DNA of 64,000 bases, taken from assembly GCA_943788425.1 (NCBI GenBank), contig CALSQF010000004.1:62001-126000 (forward strand). The letters are read 5' to 3'. The notes under the pieces are model-generated. The model made no database searches. It saw nothing but the letters and a program-made list of their open reading frames with translations, and was not told the DNA's origin. Position numbers and translations under genes: made by a program. Shown piece after piece: positions 62,126 to 64,000 of the stretch (positions are counted from its first letter, which is position 1; the number at the start of each line of letters is the position of its first letter). Source of the stretch: an uncultured Planktomarina sp. (GTDB lineage: Bacteria; Pseudomonadota; Alphaproteobacteria; Rhodobacterales; Rhodobacteraceae).

Positions 62126-62644
62126 ATGTTTGACACGATGATTTTGACCAAAATTGCAGCCGCCCTGTGTTCGGCTTTGCTTGTTCTGGTTCTTGGCGGC
62201 TGGATTGCTGACAAAATTTATAGCCCTGCGCACCATGGAGAATACCATGGGGTTGCTTGGATTGAGACCGATAGCGGTGATGAAGAAGAAGTGGCGGAAG
62301 CCGATGATGGTCCCATGTTGGAAGATCTCCTGGCCTCAGCTGACCTTGAGAAAGGCGCTAAAGTCTTTAAGAAATGCGCCGCTTGCCACAAATTAGAGGC
62401 TGGCGCCAATGGTGTTGGGCCGCATCTTTATGCTGTTGTTGATCGGGTTGTGGGCTCGGTTGACGGCTTCGGGTATTCTGGAAGCCTCGTGGCCGTGGCA
62501 GAGACTTGGAGCGCTGAAAACCTTGATGGTTTCTTGACCAAGCCGTCCAAATACGCACCAGGCACAAAAATGAGTTTCAATGGCTTGTCTAAGCCAGAAG
62601 ATCGCGCGAATTTAATCGCCTATCTTGAGACTATCAGCGATTAA
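62126..62644 (+). CDS. Membrane-anchored cytochrome c family protein
   Basis: 172 residues from ATG 62126 (MFDTMILTKIAAALCSALLV); ATGs at 62111 and 62114 are in frame and cannot be excluded. The N-terminal helix is an uncleaved anchor, followed by an acidic linker (DSGDEEEVAEADDG) and a class I c-type domain with haem motif KCAACHKLEAG (about residue 90) and Met ligand in APGTKMSFNGL. This resembles cytochrome cy/c552, which passes electrons from the bc1 complex to oxidases. Matches the aa3 subunit IV gene at 9.6 kb. Confidence 0.9.
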   Translation: MFDTMILTKIAAALCSALLVLVLGGWIADKIYSPAHHGEYHGVAWIETDSGDEEEVAEADDGPMLEDLLASADLEKGAKVFKKCAACHKLEAGANGVGPHLYAVVDRVVGSVDGFGYSGSLVAVAETWSAENLDGFLTKPSKYAPGTKMSFNGLSKPEDRANLIAYLETISD

Positions 62645-62689
62645 TTGCAAAGATATCACAGGTGCAGCGCTGCGCACCTGAGCGGGTTA

Positions 62690-62712
62690 GGGCTGCCTTT
62701 GGGCGGCCCTTT
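62690..62712 (+). terminator. Possible terminator after cytochrome c gene
   Basis: GGGCTGCC (62690-62697) pairs with GGCGGCCC with one wobble around a 3-4 nt loop and is followed by TTT. A second palindrome AGGTGC/GCACCT lies just upstream (about 62660-62679). Confidence 0.5.
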
Positions 62713-62848
62713 GAGCGCTTGAGCGGCTAGACGCGCCCGCACCGGCATAGGTTTGCTAAAAATAATGCGCGACCCCCCTTCGCAATTGAGAAAAAACCTC
62801 TAAGTTAAGCTGTGTTCGTGGGTTTGGTAAAGGCAGTGAGGTAGGCAG

Positions 62849-64000
62849 ATGGCTTTGGGGTTTTGTAACAGTCTTGTATTGGGCGCAGCTCTGGTTGTGA
62901 CGAGCGCTGGCGGGCTTGCCGCTGAGGCGCATGATCCGGTCATTGTCAGTCACGGCTATTCTTATTTTGGTGATTTGAAATATCCGGCGGATTTTGCGCA
63001 TTTGGATTATGTGAACCCGGAGGCGCCCAAGGGCGGAGAAATTTCGCAATGGTTTTTTGGAACCTTTGACAGTTTCAACCCCTATGCCCGCAAGGGCAAT
63101 CAGGCCGCGCTTTCGTCGATCCCGTTTGAAACCGTCATGACCTCTTTTGCCGATGATGCAACCGCGAGCTATTGTTTCCTCTGTACAACCGTTGAATACC
63201 CCAAAAGTCTCGATTGGGCCATTTTTACCCTGCGCGACGATGTGCAGTTTTCTGATGGCTCGGCTTTGACGGCAGCGGATGTGAAATTTACCTTTAATTT
63301 GTTTATGGAGCAGGGCTTGCCCTCCTACCGCGCGGCTGTGTCTGGCATGGTGGCAGACATTGAGATCCTATCCCCGTTGCGACTCAAATTCATCTTCACA
63401 GAAGATGCGCCACGCCGGGATGTGGTTAATTTGGCTGGCAGCATTCCCGTGTTCTCAAAGGATTGGTTCGAAAGCAATGACGCGCGGTTGGACGAGTCCT
63501 CTCTGACGCCTTTCATCGGCACCGGCCCCTATGTGCTGGACAGCTATGAGGTGAACCAGCGTATGGTATATGCCCGCCGCGATGACTATTGGGGCGAAGC
63601 TATTCCAATTAATATTGGCCGGAATAATTTTGACCGTATTCGAGTGGAGTATTTTGCAGATTCCGCCGCGGCCTTCGAAGGGTTCAAGGGTGGTTTGTAT
63701 ACATTCCGATCTGAAAATAGCTCAAAGCAATGGGCCACCTCCTATGATTTTGCCTCCATTGACGAGGGGCATGTGGTGAAAGCTGAATTGCCCGATGGCA
63801 ATCTGGCCAGGGCGCAGGCCTATGTGTTCAACCTGCGCCGCGAAAAATTCCAAGATCGGCGGGTGCGTGAGGCCTTGGGAATGATGTTTAATTTCGAATG
63901 GTCCAATGCGCAGTTATTCTATGCTCTATATGATCGGGTGCAGTCTTTTTGGGGCAACTCTGAGCTTGAGGCGACAGGCGCGCCCAGTGAGGGTGAGCGG
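62849..64000 (+). CDS. Peptide ABC transporter substrate-binding protein, YejA-like (3' end missing)
   Basis: 384 codons from ATG 62849 to the window edge without a stop; the gene continues outside. Signal peptide (ALGFCNSLVLGAALVVTSAG, cleavage near LAA-EA). Family 5 extracellular binding-protein features: FGDLKYPADFAHLDYVNPEA, GGEISQWFFGTFDSFNPYAR, SDGSALTAADVKFTFNLFM and GTGPYVLDSYEVNQR. The early YF-G-D-LKYP and VNPEAPKGG motifs are those of YejA-type oligopeptide/microcin C binding proteins. Permease and ATPase genes would be expected next, beyond the window. Confidence 0.9.
   Translation, partial: MALGFCNSLVLGAALVVTSAGGLAAEAHDPVIVSHGYSYFGDLKYPADFAHLDYVNPEAPKGGEISQWFFGTFDSFNPYARKGNQAALSSIPFETVMTSFADDATASYCFLCTTVEYPKSLDWAIFTLRDDVQFSDGSALTAADVKFTFNLFMEQGLPSYRAAVSGMVADIEILSPLRLKFIFTEDAPRRDVVNLAGSIPVFSKDWFESNDARLDESSLTPFIGTGPYVLDSYEVNQRMVYARRDDYWGEAIPINIGRNNFDRIRVEYFADSAAAFEGFKGGLYTFRSENSSKQWATSYDFASIDEGHVVKAELPDGNLARAQAYVFNLRREKFQDRRVREALGMMFNFEWSNAQLFYALYDRVQSFWGNSELEATGAPSEGER

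Overview
The window reads as one contiguous piece of chromosome from a marine alphaproteobacterium of the Rhodobacteraceae (Roseobacter group). The support is gene content and order: an aa3-type cytochrome oxidase subunit IV peptide, the L-malyl-CoA lyase gene, a DUF1013/TrcR regulator, COQ9 next to rpsU, the argH / small lipoprotein / lysA order, a DUF4175 membrane protein, and a membrane-anchored cytochrome c. The moderate G+C and the number of freshly broken genes would suit a pelagic, somewhat streamlined lineage; an RCA-cluster relative is only a guess. I see no tRNA, rRNA, CRISPR array, insertion sequence, prophage or plasmid gene. One structural RNA is clear: the SRP 4.5S RNA.

Layout. 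1-5.2 kb: end of moaB, then an RND efflux pump pair. 5.2-15.2 kb: a DsbD-alpha-like protein, YqgE, a DmdC-like acyl-CoA dehydrogenase with an MBL hydrolase, cytochrome oxidase subunit IV with a lipoprotein, an AzlCD exporter, a molybdenum cofactor operon (fdhD-mobA-mobB-moeA) and greA. 15.5-22.2 kb: ETF-ubiquinone oxidoreductase, a TPR protein, ispE, a polyprenyl synthase, a methyltransferase and a tiny DUF465 gene. 22.2-25.9 kb: phaB and phaA (polyhydroxybutyrate precursor synthesis), a decayed EAL (c-di-GMP) gene and tag. 25.8-34.4 kb: tlpA, argH, an LptM-like lipoprotein, lysA, DUF4175, a zinc-ribbon protein, plsC and a broken VOC gene. 34.4-40.3 kb: a PPOX-family protein, accA, mcl1, and a three-gene D-amino-acid/D-glutamate catabolism cluster. 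40.4-48.5 kb: an OmpA-like repeat protein, an HhH protein, DUF1244, N-formylglutamate amidohydrolase, pyk, rpmI-rplT, two unknown exported proteins and an LpxL-type acyltransferase. 48.6-52.9 kb: pheS, a glutamine amidotransferase and pheT. 53-64 kb: an Lrp regulator, rpsU, COQ9, a quinone oxidoreductase, trcR, recR, ybaB, dnaX, ffs, nudC, a broken SRPBCC gene, pheA, a cytochrome c and the start of a peptide-transporter binding protein.

Most genes are housekeeping or core metabolism in tight operons with 1-11 bp overlaps. The most informative unusual features are three pseudogenes broken by point lesions. In the SRPBCC gene all four in-frame stops are TAA, and they fall where I expect Glu codons. 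Other points of interest are the DgcN/DgcA/transaminase cluster with a triple-hairpin spacer, a class I amidotransferase translationally locked between pheS and pheT, a small lipoprotein ORF with a strong Shine-Dalgarno sequence but no normal start codon, a 117-residue repeat in the OmpA-like protein, and two genes too short for ordinary ORF calling (DUF465 and LptM-like). I found no clearly undescribed multi-gene system; the candidates above are the nearest.
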